Below are positions 24,940 to 34,492 of a DNA stretch of 64,000 nt, piece after piece. This DNA comes from Mycolicibacterium gilvum (GTDB taxonomy: Bacteria > Actinomycetota > Actinomycetes > Mycobacteriales > Mycobacteriaceae). A model generated the notes under the pieces. It was not told where the DNA came from and searched no databases. It saw only the letters and a program-made list of their open reading frames with translations. Every line of letters begins with the position of its first letter. Positions within the stretch are counted from its first letter, which is position 1. The DNA is taken from assembly GCF_900454025.1 (NCBI RefSeq), contig NZ_UGQM01000001.1, positions 2,170,001-2,234,000 of the forward strand, written 5' to 3'. The translations under genes and the position numbers were made by a program.

Positions 24940-27396
24940 ACCCAGTCGGCCCAGTCGCTGGCGGGCCAGTGTCACCGCCGCCGACACCGAGACGCCGACG
25001 ACGATCGCGGCCACCACACCGACCAGTTCGTGGCTGCCGAACAGCGGATAGACCTGATAGTGGGTCAGGTAGATGTACAGCGAGGCCTCGGCGATGACGC
25101 CGGCCACCACGGCCACGCCGGCCGGGCACCGGATGGCGGGCACCCAGATCAGCAACGCCAAACCTGTCAGCACCATCAGGTGGCGCGACGGTTCGTCGAA
25201 GTAGCCGACCAGTCCCACGACGAGCACCGCCGTCACCGCGGCCCGTTGCCACGCGGAGGTGGCCTTCGATGCCGCCCACCCGGCGGCGAAGAACCAGAAG
25301 GCGAGCAACGAGAACATCGCGTCGTCGCCCATCGTGATCCCGAGGGCGTCGTAGCGCAGGGCGAGACCGACGCCCAGGAAACACATCGCGAGCGTGAACG
25401 GGAGGCGGCGTTCCAGCCGGTCCATCGCTGGTATGCAGAACAGCGCGGCCAGCGCGATCAGCGTCCACACCAGTACCTCGACGAACCACAGCCGCCCGGC
25501 CGTCATACTGTCGTGTGGTCCGAGAATCTTGTTGGCCAGCAACAGGTTCGACGCGTGGTAGTCGTCGGTGATCAGCGACGCGAACGCTATCCACAGCACC
25601 GACGGGACGGCGATCCACGCGATCGTCGTCCGCAGATGCCGGATCCGTGTCGGCCTGGGCAGCGGCGTCAGGCAGAAGCGCCCGAAGTTGTACCCGGCCA
25701 CACCGAGCAGGATGTGCGCGCCACCCCAGAGTTCGAACAGCTCCACATGCGACCCGACGATAAGCAGGATCGCGACGGCTCGCAGGGACACGCTGGTCTC
25801 CAGCGTGGCGCCCCAGGATTTCCAGCGCCGTGGCTTCGGCGCCGGCAGGTTCCGCAGTTCGCGCAGCGACATCCGCTGCCAGTCGGTGGGCAGCCGTCCG
25901 AGAGCGCGTTCCAGCCGCAGCGACATCATCACGTAGGTCAGGGAGTTGCCGCCCAGGTCGACGAAGCTCGAGTCCTCGGTCACCTCGGCACGATCGAGAT
26001 GCAACACGTCGGCGAACATGCCGCGAAGATCGCCGTCGTGCGGCGCGGGTGCGCTCGCGGCGGCGGCCAGCGTGCGTGCAGCGGGGTAGTCGGGCTTTCC
26101 CGACGGGAGCTTCGGCAGCTCCGGCACGCAGGCGACGTCGACGACTGCCGGCGGCAGGCCTGCGGCGCCCGCCGCAGTGCGCCGCACCTCGTCGGGCTCG
26201 TGCTCGGCGGTGGCCACCACCGCCAGACGGTCGCCGCTGTCGGTGCACAGCGCCGGGATTCCCGCGTCCCGCAGCGACGTCTCCAGGCGCTGCAGATCGA
26301 TGCGCAGGCCGTAGATCTTGACGAAGCGGCTGCGACGACCGACGACCTCGTAGAGGCCGTCCGCGCCGCGGCGGGCGATGTCCCCGGTGCGCAGCACATC
26401 GGGGCCGGCATCGAGGACGAGGTCGCCGGGGCCGTGCGCGTAACCCATCATCACGTTGGCGCCGCGGTACACCAGTTCGCCCGAGGACGTGTCGGGCCAG
26501 TCCTCGACCGGCTCGATGGAGAACTCACCGCCCGGAATCGGGACTCCGATCGCGGTGGGCCGTTCCCGCGCGAGATCCGGCGGCAGATAAGCCATCCGCG
26601 CGGTGGCCTCGGTGGCCCCGTACATCACGAACAGCTGCCAACCGCGGTCGCGGGCGGCGGTGGCGTACCTACGGACCCGCTCCGGTGACATCTTGCCCCC
26701 GGCCTGGGTGACATACCGCAGGTGCGGGAGGTCCATCGATGTGAAGCCGATCCGGTCGAGAAGTTCGAAGGTGTACGGCACGCCCGCGAAGCTGGTGCCG
26801 CGGTGGCGGGCGAACAGCTCCCAGAACTCGGGATCGGCCACCGAACGCTCGGTCAGGATCAGCGCCGCGCCGACCAGCAGATGACTGTGGACGACCGACA
26901 GGCCGTAGCAGTACGACATCGGGAGTGTGGTCGCGGCGCGATCGGTCTCGTCGATACCGAGGTACCCGGCGATGGACGTGGCGTTGGCGATCAGGTTGGC
27001 ACGCGAGAGGCGCACGAGCTTGGGGGATCCCGTACTGCCCGAGGTGGACAGCAGCAGAGCGAGGTCGTCGTGCAGCGCGTGCGCGCCCTCTGAGCGGACG
27101 TGCACGCCGGACCCGTCGACGACGACGTCGGGTCGGTACGTGGCGAGGATGTGGCTGTGGTCGCCGGCGGCGGGGACCGGTATCGCCACGTGCCCACCCG
27201 CAAGCACGCCCAGATAGCCGACCAGGGTGCTCAGGTCGTTGCGGGTCTCGATGAGGACGAGCTGACGACGGGTGCCGAGCCCGCCGGCGAAGCGGTCCAC
27301 CCGGTCGGCGAGCTCGGAGTAGCTCACCTGGGCGGATGCGGTCATCACCGCGATGCGGTCACCATGCGTGCGCAGGTGATCGGCCAGGCGGGTCAT
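24814..27396 (-). CDS. Fused adenylation domain, acyl carrier domain and membrane acyltransferase
   Basis: 860 residues in three parts. Residues about 1-430 form an ANL adenylating domain: LLLSTSGSTGSPKLVRLS (P-loop), MYGATEATARM, YRGANVMMGY, TGDIARRGADGLYEV and the C-terminal Lys in LPKLPSGKPDYP. Residues about 445-520 form a carrier domain with the phosphopantetheine serine in VDLGGNSLTYV. Residues about 540-810 have about ten membrane helices (LRAVAILLIVGSHVELFELW), like acyltransferase-3 proteins. It would activate an acid or amino acid, load it on the carrier and transfer it to a membrane acceptor. The basic, low-complexity tail overlaps the thioesterase gene antisense. Substrate unknown. 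Confidence 0.85.
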   Translation of the reverse strand: MTRLADHLRTHGDRIAVMTASAQVSYSELADRVDRFAGGLGTRRQLVLIETRNDLSTLVGYLGVLAGGHVAIPVPAAGDHSHILATYRPDVVVDGSGVHVRSEGAHALHDDLALLLSTSGSTGSPKLVRLSRANLIANATSIAGYLGIDETDRAATTLPMSYCYGLSVVHSHLLVGAALILTERSVADPEFWELFARHRGTSFAGVPYTFELLDRIGFTSMDLPHLRYVTQAGGKMSPERVRRYATAARDRGWQLFVMYGATEATARMAYLPPDLARERPTAIGVPIPGGEFSIEPVEDWPDTSSGELVYRGANVMMGYAHGPGDLVLDAGPDVLRTGDIARRGADGLYEVVGRRSRFVKIYGLRIDLQRLETSLRDAGIPALCTDSGDRLAVVATAEHEPDEVRRTAAGAAGLPPAVVDVACVPELPKLPSGKPDYPAARTLAAAASAPAPHDGDLRGMFADVLHLDRAEVTEDSSFVDLGGNSLTYVMMSLRLERALGRLPTDWQRMSLRELRNLPAPKPRRWKSWGATLETSVSLRAVAILLIVGSHVELFELWGGAHILLGVAGYNFGRFCLTPLPRPTRIRHLRTTIAWIAVPSVLWIAFASLITDDYHASNLLLANKILGPHDSMTAGRLWFVEVLVWTLIALAALFCIPAMDRLERRLPFTLAMCFLGVGLALRYDALGITMGDDAMFSLLAFWFFAAGWAASKATSAWQRAAVTAVLVVGLVGYFDEPSRHLMVLTGLALLIWVPAIRCPAGVAVVAGVIAEASLYIYLTHYQVYPLFGSHELVGVVAAIVVGVSVSAAVTLARQRLGRLGSGGRGGLPVGDEPLLDQGRSEDAVAPDQVRGDDAATARRRR

Positions 27397-27398
27397 CC

Positions 27399-27416
27399 GG
27401 TGAGGATACCCTCACC
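27399..27416 (-). terminator. Hairpin downstream of DUF1206 gene
   Basis: GGTGAGG-ATAC-CCTCACC is a 7-bp perfect stem in the 39-bp gap between the DUF1206 gene end and the adenylation-fusion start. There is no strong U-tract, so it may be a weak terminator or attenuator. Confidence 0.4.
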
Positions 27417-27435
27417 GAACTTCGGGGCCGGAACG

Positions 27436-28284
27436 TCACATCCGGCCGTAGCGGCTCCGGACGAAGCTGTAGAGGCCGAAGGCGGCGATCCCGACCGCGG
27501 CGGCGATCAGCAGGAACTTGCCGAACGGCGCCTGCCCGAGCGTCTTGACCGCGGCGTCGAGCCCGGTGGCCTTGGTCGGGTCGGCCTGCACCGTCGCGAG
27601 GATGACCAGCAGGCCCGCGCCGGCGAGGACGAGGCCTTTGGCGGCATAGCCGGTGACGCCGATGACCGTCACCGACTTCCCGTAGGACCCGCGCAGTTCG
27701 TCGAGGAACTTCTCCGAGGCGCCTTTGTAGATGTGATAGGCGCCGACGGCGGCGACACCGATGCCGATCGCGATCAGCAGTGCCTTGCCGCCGGTCGACT
27801 GCATGAGCTGGGCGGACCACCCCGCGTTCTGCTGGGCGTTCGACTGGCCGCTGCCCATCGCGTATCGGGCTGCGGAGAACGCGAGCGCGAAGTTGACGAT
27901 GGCGAGTCCGAGGGGTTTGACGCGCTTCCACGCGGGCTTGTCCTCATTGCTGCGCTCCTTCGGTTTGGAGCCCAGCACGGCCTCCGCCACGTACCACAGC
28001 CCGAGGGCGACGAGCCCGGCGGCGATGACCCACAGCATCACCGCGCCGCCGGTCTGTCCGGCGACGGTCGCGAGCGCGCCGGACTGGTCGGCGTTCCCGC
28101 CACCCCCTGCGCCACCGCCGACGAATGCGAGCTTGGCGATGATGTAGGCGACCAGCAGGTGCAGCACACCGCTGGCGGCGAAGCCGACACGCGCCAGCTT
28201 CTCGAGGGCGTTGCTGTCGGCCGCGCGGTCGGCGGCTCCGTGAAGCGAGCGGGGCATCGACCCGCCTGGCGTGCGGACGGCCAT
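27436..28284 (-). CDS. DUF1206 membrane protein
   Basis: 282 residues made of three similar units of about 70-75 residues, each with two membrane helices (LARVGFAASGVLHLLVAYII; VKPLGLAIVNFALAFSAARY; VIGVTGYAAKGLVLAGAGLL). This is the organisation of DUF1206 proteins, for which no function is established. A Gly-rich loop (GGGAGGGGN) joins the first helix pair. The ATG at 28284 follows AGGAGG at 8 nt. It is divergent from yraN. Function unknown. Confidence 0.85.
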   Translation of the reverse strand: MAVRTPGGSMPRSLHGAADRAADSNALEKLARVGFAASGVLHLLVAYIIAKLAFVGGGAGGGGNADQSGALATVAGQTGGAVMLWVIAAGLVALGLWYVAEAVLGSKPKERSNEDKPAWKRVKPLGLAIVNFALAFSAARYAMGSGQSNAQQNAGWSAQLMQSTGGKALLIAIGIGVAAVGAYHIYKGASEKFLDELRGSYGKSVTVIGVTGYAAKGLVLAGAGLLVILATVQADPTKATGLDAAVKTLGQAPFGKFLLIAAAVGIAAFGLYSFVRSRYGRM

Positions 28285-28357
28285 TGGTGTCCTCCTGGTC
28301 GGCTGGATGATGCGGTGTACCCCCCTTTTGACGGCGGTGAAACCGGAGGTTCCCCGG

Positions 28358-28390
28358 CTGGGGATGAATTCGGATCTGGGGATGGATTCG
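28358..28390. repeat. Short tandem direct repeat upstream of yraN
   Basis: CTGGGGATGAATTCG (28358-28372) and CTGGGGATGGATTCG (28376-28390) are two 15-bp copies with one mismatch, spaced 18 bp start to start, in the DUF1206/yraN divergent promoter region. Possible regulatory site. Confidence 0.55.
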
Positions 28391-28424
28391 CTGCCCTGTC
28401 GGCCGGGCGCAGCAGTGTGACGGC

Positions 28425-28796
28425 ATGACCAGAACGGACACCCGCGCCGGGGTCGGCGCGTTGGGGGAACAACTCGCGGTGGACTACCTGCAGGGGCTCG
28501 GGCTGCGGGTGCTGGCGCGAAACTGGCGGTGCCGCTACGGCGAACTGGACGTCGTCGTCGCCGACGATGCGGTGCAGGCGGTGGTGTTCGTGGAAGTCAA
28601 GACCCGGACCACCGACCGGTTCGGCGGTGTCGCAGAGGCGGTGACGCCGGTGAAGGTCCGTCGCCTGCGCCGGCTGGCCGGCCTGTGGCTGAGCGAGCAG
28701 GACGCACGCTGGGAGTCGGTGCGCCTCGACGTCGTGACGGTCCGGATCGGGCAGGGGCGCAGCCCGGAGCTCACGCACATCGAAGGGGTGGGGTGA
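28425..28796 (+). CDS. yraN: YraN family (UPF0102) nuclease-fold protein
   Basis: 123 residues. RYGELDVVVADD and VVFVEVKTRTTDRFGG supply the Glu/Asp and ExK residues of the Holliday-resolvase-like nuclease fold. The family is of uncertain role, often linked to DNA metabolism by its neighbours comM and dprA. It matches M. tuberculosis Rv2898c in position. The stop shares one base with the comM ATG (TGATG), so they form one operon with dprA. Confidence 0.92.
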   Translation: MTRTDTRAGVGALGEQLAVDYLQGLGLRVLARNWRCRYGELDVVVADDAVQAVVFVEVKTRTTDRFGGVAEAVTPVKVRRLRRLAGLWLSEQDARWESVRLDVVTVRIGQGRSPELTHIEGVG

Positions 28797-30304
28797 TGGC
28801 GCTGGGGCGGGCGTTCTCCGTCGCGGTGCGCGGTGTCGACGGGGAGATCGTGGAGATCGAGGCAGATATCAGCAATGGCCTACCCGGCGTACACCTGGTG
28901 GGCCTGGGCGACGCCGCGCTGCGGGAATCGCGGGACCGGGTGCGCGCGGCGATCACCAACTGCAAGTTCGACTGGCCGCAGGCGCGGCTGACACTGGCAC
29001 TGTCGCCGGCCACGCTGCCGAAGACCGGATCGCTGTACGACGTCGCGCTGGCGGCCGCGGTGTTGTCGGCGCAGACCAAGAAGACCTGGCCGCGACTGGA
29101 CAAGTCGGTGCTGCTGGGGGAACTCGCGCTGGACGGAAGGGTGCGTCCGGTCCACGGCGTGCTGCCCGCGGTGCTCGCTGCGGTGCATCAGGGTTGGCCC
29201 GCCGTCGTGGTGCCGGTCGAGAACCTGGCCGAGGCCAGCCTGGTGGACGGCATCGACGTGTGGGGCGTTCGCAGTCTGGGCCAGCTGCAGTCCTGGCTGG
29301 AGGGCAGGGGCGATCTGGCGCCGCGGGTGGACAGCCCGCTGCGCGGTCCCGAGGTGTCGGCCGATCTCGCCGATGTGGTCGGGCAGACGCAGGCCCGGTA
29401 CGCGGTGGAGGTGGCCGCCGCGGGCGGACACAACCTGTTGATGACCGGCCCGCCCGGAGTAGGCAAAACAATGCTGGCGCAACGTCTTCCGGGCCTTCTT
29501 CCGCCGCTGTCGCACAAGGATGCGCTGGAGGTGACCGCGATCCACTCGGTGGCGGGCCTGCTCTCCGGTGACACCCCGCTGATCACCAGGCCACCGTTCG
29601 TGGCGCCACACCACACCTCCAGCGTCGTCGCACTGGTCGGCGGCGGTTCGGGCATGGCGAGGCCGGGCGCGCTCAGCCGTGCCCACCGCGGCGTGCTCTT
29701 CCTCGACGAGTTCCCGGAGATCAACTCCGGTGCGCTGGAAGCGCTTCGAACGCCGTTGGAAGACGGGGAGATCCGGCTGGCGCGACGCGACGGTGTGGCG
29801 CGCTACCAGTGCCGCATCCAGCTGGTGCTGGCCGCCAACCTCTGCCCGTGTGCGCCTCCGGATCCCCGCGACTGCGTGTGCGGCGCCGCGGAGAGGCGAC
29901 GCTACCGCACCAAGTTGTCGGGCCCGCTGGTCGACCGGGTGGATCTGCACGTCGAGATGCACGCAGCCAGGGAAGGGACGTTCACCGACGAGGAAGGGGA
30001 GTCGACTGCCCGTGTCCGCGAACGGGTCTGGGCTGCCCGCGAGGCTGCCGCCGAGCGGTGGCGCCCGTACGGCTTCACCACGAATGCCGAGGTCAGTGGC
30101 GCGCTGCTGCGCCGCAGATTCCGGTTGGGGACCGAGGCGATGAAGCCGCTACGCACCGCGGTGGACCGCGGCAGGCTCAGCATCCGCGGCAGAGATCGCA
30201 CGGTCCGCGTCGCGTGGTCGTTGTGCGACCTCGCCGGCCGTGTGTCGCCGAGCAAGGAGGACGTCACCGCCGCGATGAGCTTCCGAGGACTGGGGGAGGC
30301 CTGA
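28796..30304 (+). CDS. comM: Mg-chelatase-like AAA+ ATPase, ComM/YifB family
   Basis: 502 residues. The N-terminal Lon-protease-like domain (AFSVAVRGVDGEIVEIEADI) precedes the AAA+ core: Walker A TGPPGVGKTMLAQ, Walker B GVLFLDEFPE, sensor AANLCPC, and a Cys-rich insert (CPCAPPDPRDCVCGAAERRR). A C-terminal helical lid ends the protein. In Vibrio, ComM is a helicase that extends branch migration during natural transformation; the role in mycobacteria is unsettled. Start and stop are each coupled by TGATG to yraN and dprA. Confidence 0.93.
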   Translation: MALGRAFSVAVRGVDGEIVEIEADISNGLPGVHLVGLGDAALRESRDRVRAAITNCKFDWPQARLTLALSPATLPKTGSLYDVALAAAVLSAQTKKTWPRLDKSVLLGELALDGRVRPVHGVLPAVLAAVHQGWPAVVVPVENLAEASLVDGIDVWGVRSLGQLQSWLEGRGDLAPRVDSPLRGPEVSADLADVVGQTQARYAVEVAAAGGHNLLMTGPPGVGKTMLAQRLPGLLPPLSHKDALEVTAIHSVAGLLSGDTPLITRPPFVAPHHTSSVVALVGGGSGMARPGALSRAHRGVLFLDEFPEINSGALEALRTPLEDGEIRLARRDGVARYQCRIQLVLAANLCPCAPPDPRDCVCGAAERRRYRTKLSGPLVDRVDLHVEMHAAREGTFTDEEGESTARVRERVWAAREAAAERWRPYGFTTNAEVSGALLRRRFRLGTEAMKPLRTAVDRGRLSIRGRDRTVRVAWSLCDLAGRVSPSKEDVTAAMSFRGLGEA

Positions 30305-31470
30305 TGGACGTGATGGATGAGGCCACTCGTCGGGCATGGGCGTACGTGTCCCGGGTCGCCGAACCGCCGCACCGGCTTCTGTCCGAACTCGTCGCCACCG
30401 AAGGCGTGGTCGCGGCGGCCGAGCGCATCCGTCGCCGGGACATCGATCCGAAACTACTGCGAGCCACCGAAGCCAGATACGACCTCGACTGTGCGAGAGA
30501 CGATCTGGAGGTGCTCGACCGGATGGGCGGACGACTGCTCACCGACACCGACGAGGAATGGCCACACCTGGCGTTCGCGGCGTTCCGGGGTGTGGACCAC
30601 GCGAGACGGCCCAACGGCCGCCCGCCGCTGGTGTTGTGGGTGCTGGGGCCGTTGCTGCTGTGTGACGTCGCCGAACGCAGCGCGGCCATCGTCGGCACGC
30701 GCGCGGCGACGTCGTACGGCGAGTATGTGGCAGCAGACCTGGCCGCAGGGCTGGTCGAACGCGACTTCGCGGTGGTGTCCGGCGGTGCGTACGGCATCGA
30801 CGGTGCCGCGCATCGCGCCACTCTGGCCGCCGATGGCGACACCGTGGCGGTGCTGGCGGCCGGACTCGACGTTCCTTATCCCGCAGGGCATTCCGCACTG
30901 CTGCACCGCGTCGGCAAACACGGCCTGCTGGTGAGCGAGTATCCACCGGGCACCCGCCCGACCCGCCGGCAGTTCCTTACCCGCAACCGGTTGGTGGCGG
31001 CGCTGGGCCGGGCGACGGTGGTCATCGAGGCGGGGGTGCGCAGCGGCGCGGCCAATACGGCGGGCTGGGCCGACGCGCTGGGAAGGCAGGTCTGCGCGGT
31101 GCCGGGTCCGATCACCTCGGCGTCCTCGGTCGGATGCCACGAGCTGCTCAAGAGGGACGGCGTCACCCTCGTGACACGGGCCGCGGACATCGTCGAGCTC
31201 GTCGGGCGTTCCGGCGAGTTCGCGCCCGACCTCGACCGGCCCACCACGGGGCTGGACGATCTCGACGACGTGGAACTCGCCGTGTTCGACGCGCTGCCCG
31301 GCCGAGGGATGAGCACGGTGGACGAGATCGCCGTCACCGCCGGTCTGCCCGCCACCGACGTGCTCGGGCCGCTGACCATGCTCAACGTGCGTGGATTGGC
31401 CGTCCAGGAGAACGGCGGCTGGAAGCTGGCGAAACGCTGGCCCCCTGCGGCGCAGCTGCCGCTCGTATAG
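30304..31470 (+). CDS. dprA: DNA-processing protein DprA
   Basis: 388 residues. The extended Rossmann core shows GTRAATSYGEYVAADLAAG, VVSGGAYGIDGAAHRATLA, GLDVPYPAGHSAL and VIEAGVRSGAANTAGWA, all hallmark DprA/Smf motifs. A C-terminal winged-helix-like segment (STVDEIAVTAGLPATDVLGP) follows. DprA loads RecA on incoming single-stranded DNA in competent bacteria. In mycobacteria the gene is kept although competence is not established. The ATG at 30304 overlaps the comM stop. Confidence 0.93.
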   Translation: MDVMDEATRRAWAYVSRVAEPPHRLLSELVATEGVVAAAERIRRRDIDPKLLRATEARYDLDCARDDLEVLDRMGGRLLTDTDEEWPHLAFAAFRGVDHARRPNGRPPLVLWVLGPLLLCDVAERSAAIVGTRAATSYGEYVAADLAAGLVERDFAVVSGGAYGIDGAAHRATLAADGDTVAVLAAGLDVPYPAGHSALLHRVGKHGLLVSEYPPGTRPTRRQFLTRNRLVAALGRATVVIEAGVRSGAANTAGWADALGRQVCAVPGPITSASSVGCHELLKRDGVTLVTRAADIVELVGRSGEFAPDLDRPTTGLDDLDDVELAVFDALPGRGMSTVDEIAVTAGLPATDVLGPLTMLNVRGLAVQENGGWKLAKRWPPAAQLPLV

Positions 31471-31504
31471 TCGTCGGGGAGAGCTGAGCAGTGGAGGATT
31501 CGTA

Positions 31505-32350
31505 GTGGCAGGACGTCCCGTGCACACCTTCGAGGTCGTGCGCACCGAGCAATTGACCCCGCACGTCATCCGAGTTGTGCTCGGCGGCAACGGTTTCGAC
31601 ACGTTCACACCCGGCGACCACACCGACTCCTACGTCAAGCTGGTCTTCGTCGCCGACGACGTCGACGTGTCGTCCCTCGAACAGCCCCTGACGTTGGACA
31701 GCTTCAACGCGCTTCCGGCGCAGCACCGGCCCACCGTACGCACATATACGGTGCGCAAGGCCGACCCTGAACGCCGGGAGATCACCATCGATTTCGTCGT
31801 CCACGGGGATCACGGCGTCGCGGGTCCGTGGGCGGCGTCCGCGACCCCAGGTCGGCGACTCTTCGTGATGGGGCCCAGCGGCGCGTATTCGCCGGATCCC
31901 GCCGCCGACTGGCACCTGTTCGCCGGCGACGAGTCGGCGGTGCCCGCGATCAGCGCTGCGCTGGAGTCCCTGCCCGCCAACGCGATCGGCAAGGTGTTCC
32001 TCGAAGTCGCCGGACCGGAGGACGAGATCGAACTCCAGGCCCCCGCCGGAGTCGAGGTGTCCTGGATCTACCGCGGCAGCCGCGCCGACCTGGCGCCCGA
32101 GGAGAGTGCGGGCGACCACGCGCCGCTGATCGACGCGGTCAAGGAGACTCCCTGGCTGCCGGGTCAGGTGCAGGTGTTCATCCACGGCGAGGCGCAGGCG
32201 GTGATGCACAACCTGCGGTCCTACATCCGCAAAAAACGTGGCGTCGACGCCACCTGGGCGTCGTCGATCTCGGGGTACTGGCGGCGGGGGCGCACCGAGG
32301 AGACGTTCCGCGAGTGGAAGCGTGAACTCGCCGCCGCCGAGGCGAAATAG
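31505..32350 (+). CDS. viuB: Siderophore-interacting protein (ViuB-like flavin reductase)
   Basis: 281 residues from the GTG at 31505, which follows GGAGG. The FAD-binding domain carries RTYTVRKADPERREITIDF and the NAD(P)H/SIP domain carries HLFAGDESAVPAISAALE. The final segment (IHGEAQAVMHNLRSYIRKKR, then WASSISGYWRRGRTEE) is the usual SIP C-terminus. Members reduce ferric siderophores in the cytosol to release iron. The order dprA-viuB matches Rv2896c-Rv2895c. No iron-box operator was identified in the 34-bp gap upstream. Confidence 0.9.
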   Translation: MAGRPVHTFEVVRTEQLTPHVIRVVLGGNGFDTFTPGDHTDSYVKLVFVADDVDVSSLEQPLTLDSFNALPAQHRPTVRTYTVRKADPERREITIDFVVHGDHGVAGPWAASATPGRRLFVMGPSGAYSPDPAADWHLFAGDESAVPAISAALESLPANAIGKVFLEVAGPEDEIELQAPAGVEVSWIYRGSRADLAPEESAGDHAPLIDAVKETPWLPGQVQVFIHGEAQAVMHNLRSYIRKKRGVDATWASSISGYWRRGRTEETFREWKRELAAAEAK

Positions 32351-32386
32351 CGCGGAAACCACCGCGCGCGATGGCAGGCTGAGGCC

Positions 32387-33547
32387 ATGACGTTCGGGAA
32401 CTATCAGCTCGAGATCTACCTGCAGGGTCTGTCGGGCATCATGCCGGCCTACCCGATGGACTTCGCGGGCTGGGAGGCCAGGGCGCAGGCTTCGATGCCG
32501 CCGTCGGTCTGGTCCTATGTCGCGGGCGGCGCCGGTGACGAGAACACCCAGCGGGCCAACCGCACCGCGTTCGATCGGTGGGGACTGATGCCCCGCATGC
32601 TGGTCGGCACCACCGAGCGCGACCTGACCGTCGACGTGTTCGGCCTCACGCTGCCGTCTCCGATCTTCATGGCGCCGGTCGGTGTCGCCGGGATCTGCTC
32701 GCAGAGCGGCCACGGCGACCTGGAGGCGGCCCGCGCCGCGGCGCGCACCGGCGTCCCGATGGCCGTCTCCACCCTCACCGAGGACCCCCTGGAAGACGTT
32801 GCCGCCGAATTCGGCGACACACCAGGCTTTTTCCAGCTCTACACACCCACCGACCGCGACCTCGCGGCCAGCTTCGTCCAGCGCGCCGAGGCCGCCGGAT
32901 ACAAGGCGATCATCGTCACCCTCGACACCTGGATCCCGGGCTGGCGTCCGCGCGACCTGTCGACCTCGAACTTCCCGCAGCTACGCGGCCGCTGCCTGTC
33001 CAACTACACCAGCGATCCGGTGTTCCGCGGCCTGCTCCCGCAACCGCCCGAGGAGAACATGCAGGCCACCGTCATGCAATGGGCCGGCATGTTCGGTAAC
33101 GCGCTGTCCTGGGACGACCTGCCGTGGCTGCGATCCCTGACCGACCTGCCACTGATCCTCAAGGGCCTCTGTCACCCCGACGATGTCCGTCGGGCCAGGG
33201 ACGGGGGAGTCGACGGCATCTACTGCTCGACACACGGCGGCCGCCAGGCCAACGGCGGCCTGCCCGCCATCGACTGTCTCCCCGGTGTGGTCGAGGCGGC
33301 CGACGGGCTGCCGGTGCTGTTCGACTCCGGTGTCCGCAGCGGCGCCGACATCGTCAAGGCGCTCGCGCTCGGCGCGACCGCCGTCGGCATCGGCAGGCCC
33401 TACGCCTACGGGCTCGCCCTCGGCGGGACGGACGGTCTGGTCCACGTGCTGCGCTCGCTGCTCGCCGAAACCGACCTGATCATGGCCGTCGACGGCTATC
33501 CCACGCTGGCGGATCTCACTCCGGACACAGTGCGGCGCGTCACCTGA
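32387..33547 (+). CDS. FMN-dependent alpha-hydroxy-acid oxidase, lactate 2-monooxygenase-like
   Basis: 386 residues, close in length and pattern to M. smegmatis lactate 2-monooxygenase. Motifs: [75 protein letters not shown] (FMN-contacting Lys), [17 protein letters not shown] with the catalytic His and Arg, and [20 protein letters not shown]. The usual SNHGGR is STHGGR here (Asn to Thr), which may tune activity. The enzyme oxidises an L-2-hydroxy acid with O2. The gene lies between viuB and xerC, which are adjacent in M. tuberculosis, so it is an insertion in that block. Confidence 0.85.
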   Translation: MTFGNYQLEIYLQGLSGIMPAYPMDFAGWEARAQASMPPSVWSYVAGGAGDENTQRANRTAFDRWGLMPRMLVGTTERDLTVDVFGLTLPSPIFMAPVGVAGICSQSGHGDLEAARAAARTGVPMAVSTLTEDPLEDVAAEFGDTPGFFQLYTPTDRDLAASFVQRAEAAGYKAIIVTLDTWIPGWRPRDLSTSNFPQLRGRCLSNYTSDPVFRGLLPQPPEENMQATVMQWAGMFGNALSWDDLPWLRSLTDLPLILKGLCHPDDVRRARDGGVDGIYCSTHGGRQANGGLPAIDCLPGVVEAADGLPVLFDSGVRSGADIVKALALGATAVGIGRPYAYGLALGGTDGLVHVLRSLLAETDLIMAVDGYPTLADLTPDTVRRVT

Positions 33548-33579
33548 GGCCGCCCCCCGCGGTCTGAAACGGTGGGGAA

Positions 33580-34482
33580 ATGGACACGGTGCTCGAGGAG
33601 TTCGATCGGTACCTGGAGCTGGAACGCGGCCGGTCGGAGCACACCCGACGCGCCTACCTGGGCGATTTGCGGTCGCTGTTCGTTTTTCTCGACGAGCGCA
33701 GTCCCGGCACCGGGCTGGGCGGCCTGACGCTACCGATGCTGAGGTCGTGGCTGGCAGCCCATGCTGCGGAGGGCACCGCCCGGTCGACGCTGGCACGCCG
33801 CACCTCCTCGGTGAAGACGTTCACTGCGTGGGCGTCGCGCCGCGGCCTGATCGGTGACGATCCCGCGAGCCGGCTCCAGGTGCCGAAAGCGCGGCGTACC
33901 CTTCCGTCCGTCCTGCGTCAGGACCAGGCGCGCGATGCGCTGGAGGCGGCGGAATCCGGTGCGCAGCAGGGGGATCCACTCGCGGTGCGCGATCGTCTGG
34001 TGGTCGAGATGCTCTACGCCACCGGCATCCGTGTCAGCGAGCTGTGCGGGCTCGACGTCGACGACGTCGACACGTCGCGCCGGCTGCTGAGGGTGCTCGG
34101 CAAGGGCAACAAACAGCGGACGGTCCCGTACGGCGAACCGGCCCACGCGGCGCTGACGGCCTGGCTGCACGAAGGCCGGCCGGCGCTGGCCACCGCGGAT
34201 TCCGGTCCCGCGCTGCTGCTCGGCGCGCGCGGGAAACGACTCGACCCGAGGCAGGCCCGCACCGTCGTCCATCAGACGGTGTCCGCCGTGGGCGGCGCAC
34301 CCGACATCGGTCCCCACGGTCTGCGGCACAGCGCCGCGACGCATCTGCTCGAAGGCGGGGCCGACCTGCGCGTCGTGCAGGAACTGCTGGGCCATTCCAG
34401 CCTCGCCACCACCCAGCTCTATACGCACGTCACCGTCGCGCGGTTACGCGCCGTGCACGACCAGGCCCACCCCCGGGCGTAG
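33580..34482 (+). CDS. xerC: Tyrosine recombinase XerC
   Basis: 300 residues. The N-terminal SAM-like core-binding domain ([20 protein letters not shown]) precedes the catalytic domain with Arg in [17 protein letters not shown], Lys in [30 protein letters not shown], and the terminal [16 protein letters not shown] with His and the nucleophile Tyr. It resolves chromosome dimers at dif with XerD. Its place upstream of rpsB matches Rv2894c. It is convergent with the M23 peptidase gene, 10 bp apart. Confidence 0.95.
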   Translation: MDTVLEEFDRYLELERGRSEHTRRAYLGDLRSLFVFLDERSPGTGLGGLTLPMLRSWLAAHAAEGTARSTLARRTSSVKTFTAWASRRGLIGDDPASRLQVPKARRTLPSVLRQDQARDALEAAESGAQQGDPLAVRDRLVVEMLYATGIRVSELCGLDVDDVDTSRRLLRVLGKGNKQRTVPYGEPAHAALTAWLHEGRPALATADSGPALLLGARGKRLDPRQARTVVHQTVSAVGGAPDIGPHGLRHSAATHLLEGGADLRVVQELLGHSSLATTQLYTHVTVARLRAVHDQAHPRA

Positions 34483-34492
34483 GCGGCGGGGG

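Noticed and set aside
28358..28390. CRISPR-like repeat
   Set aside because: Only two short copies with a 3-bp gap and no cas genes; a simple tandem duplication.
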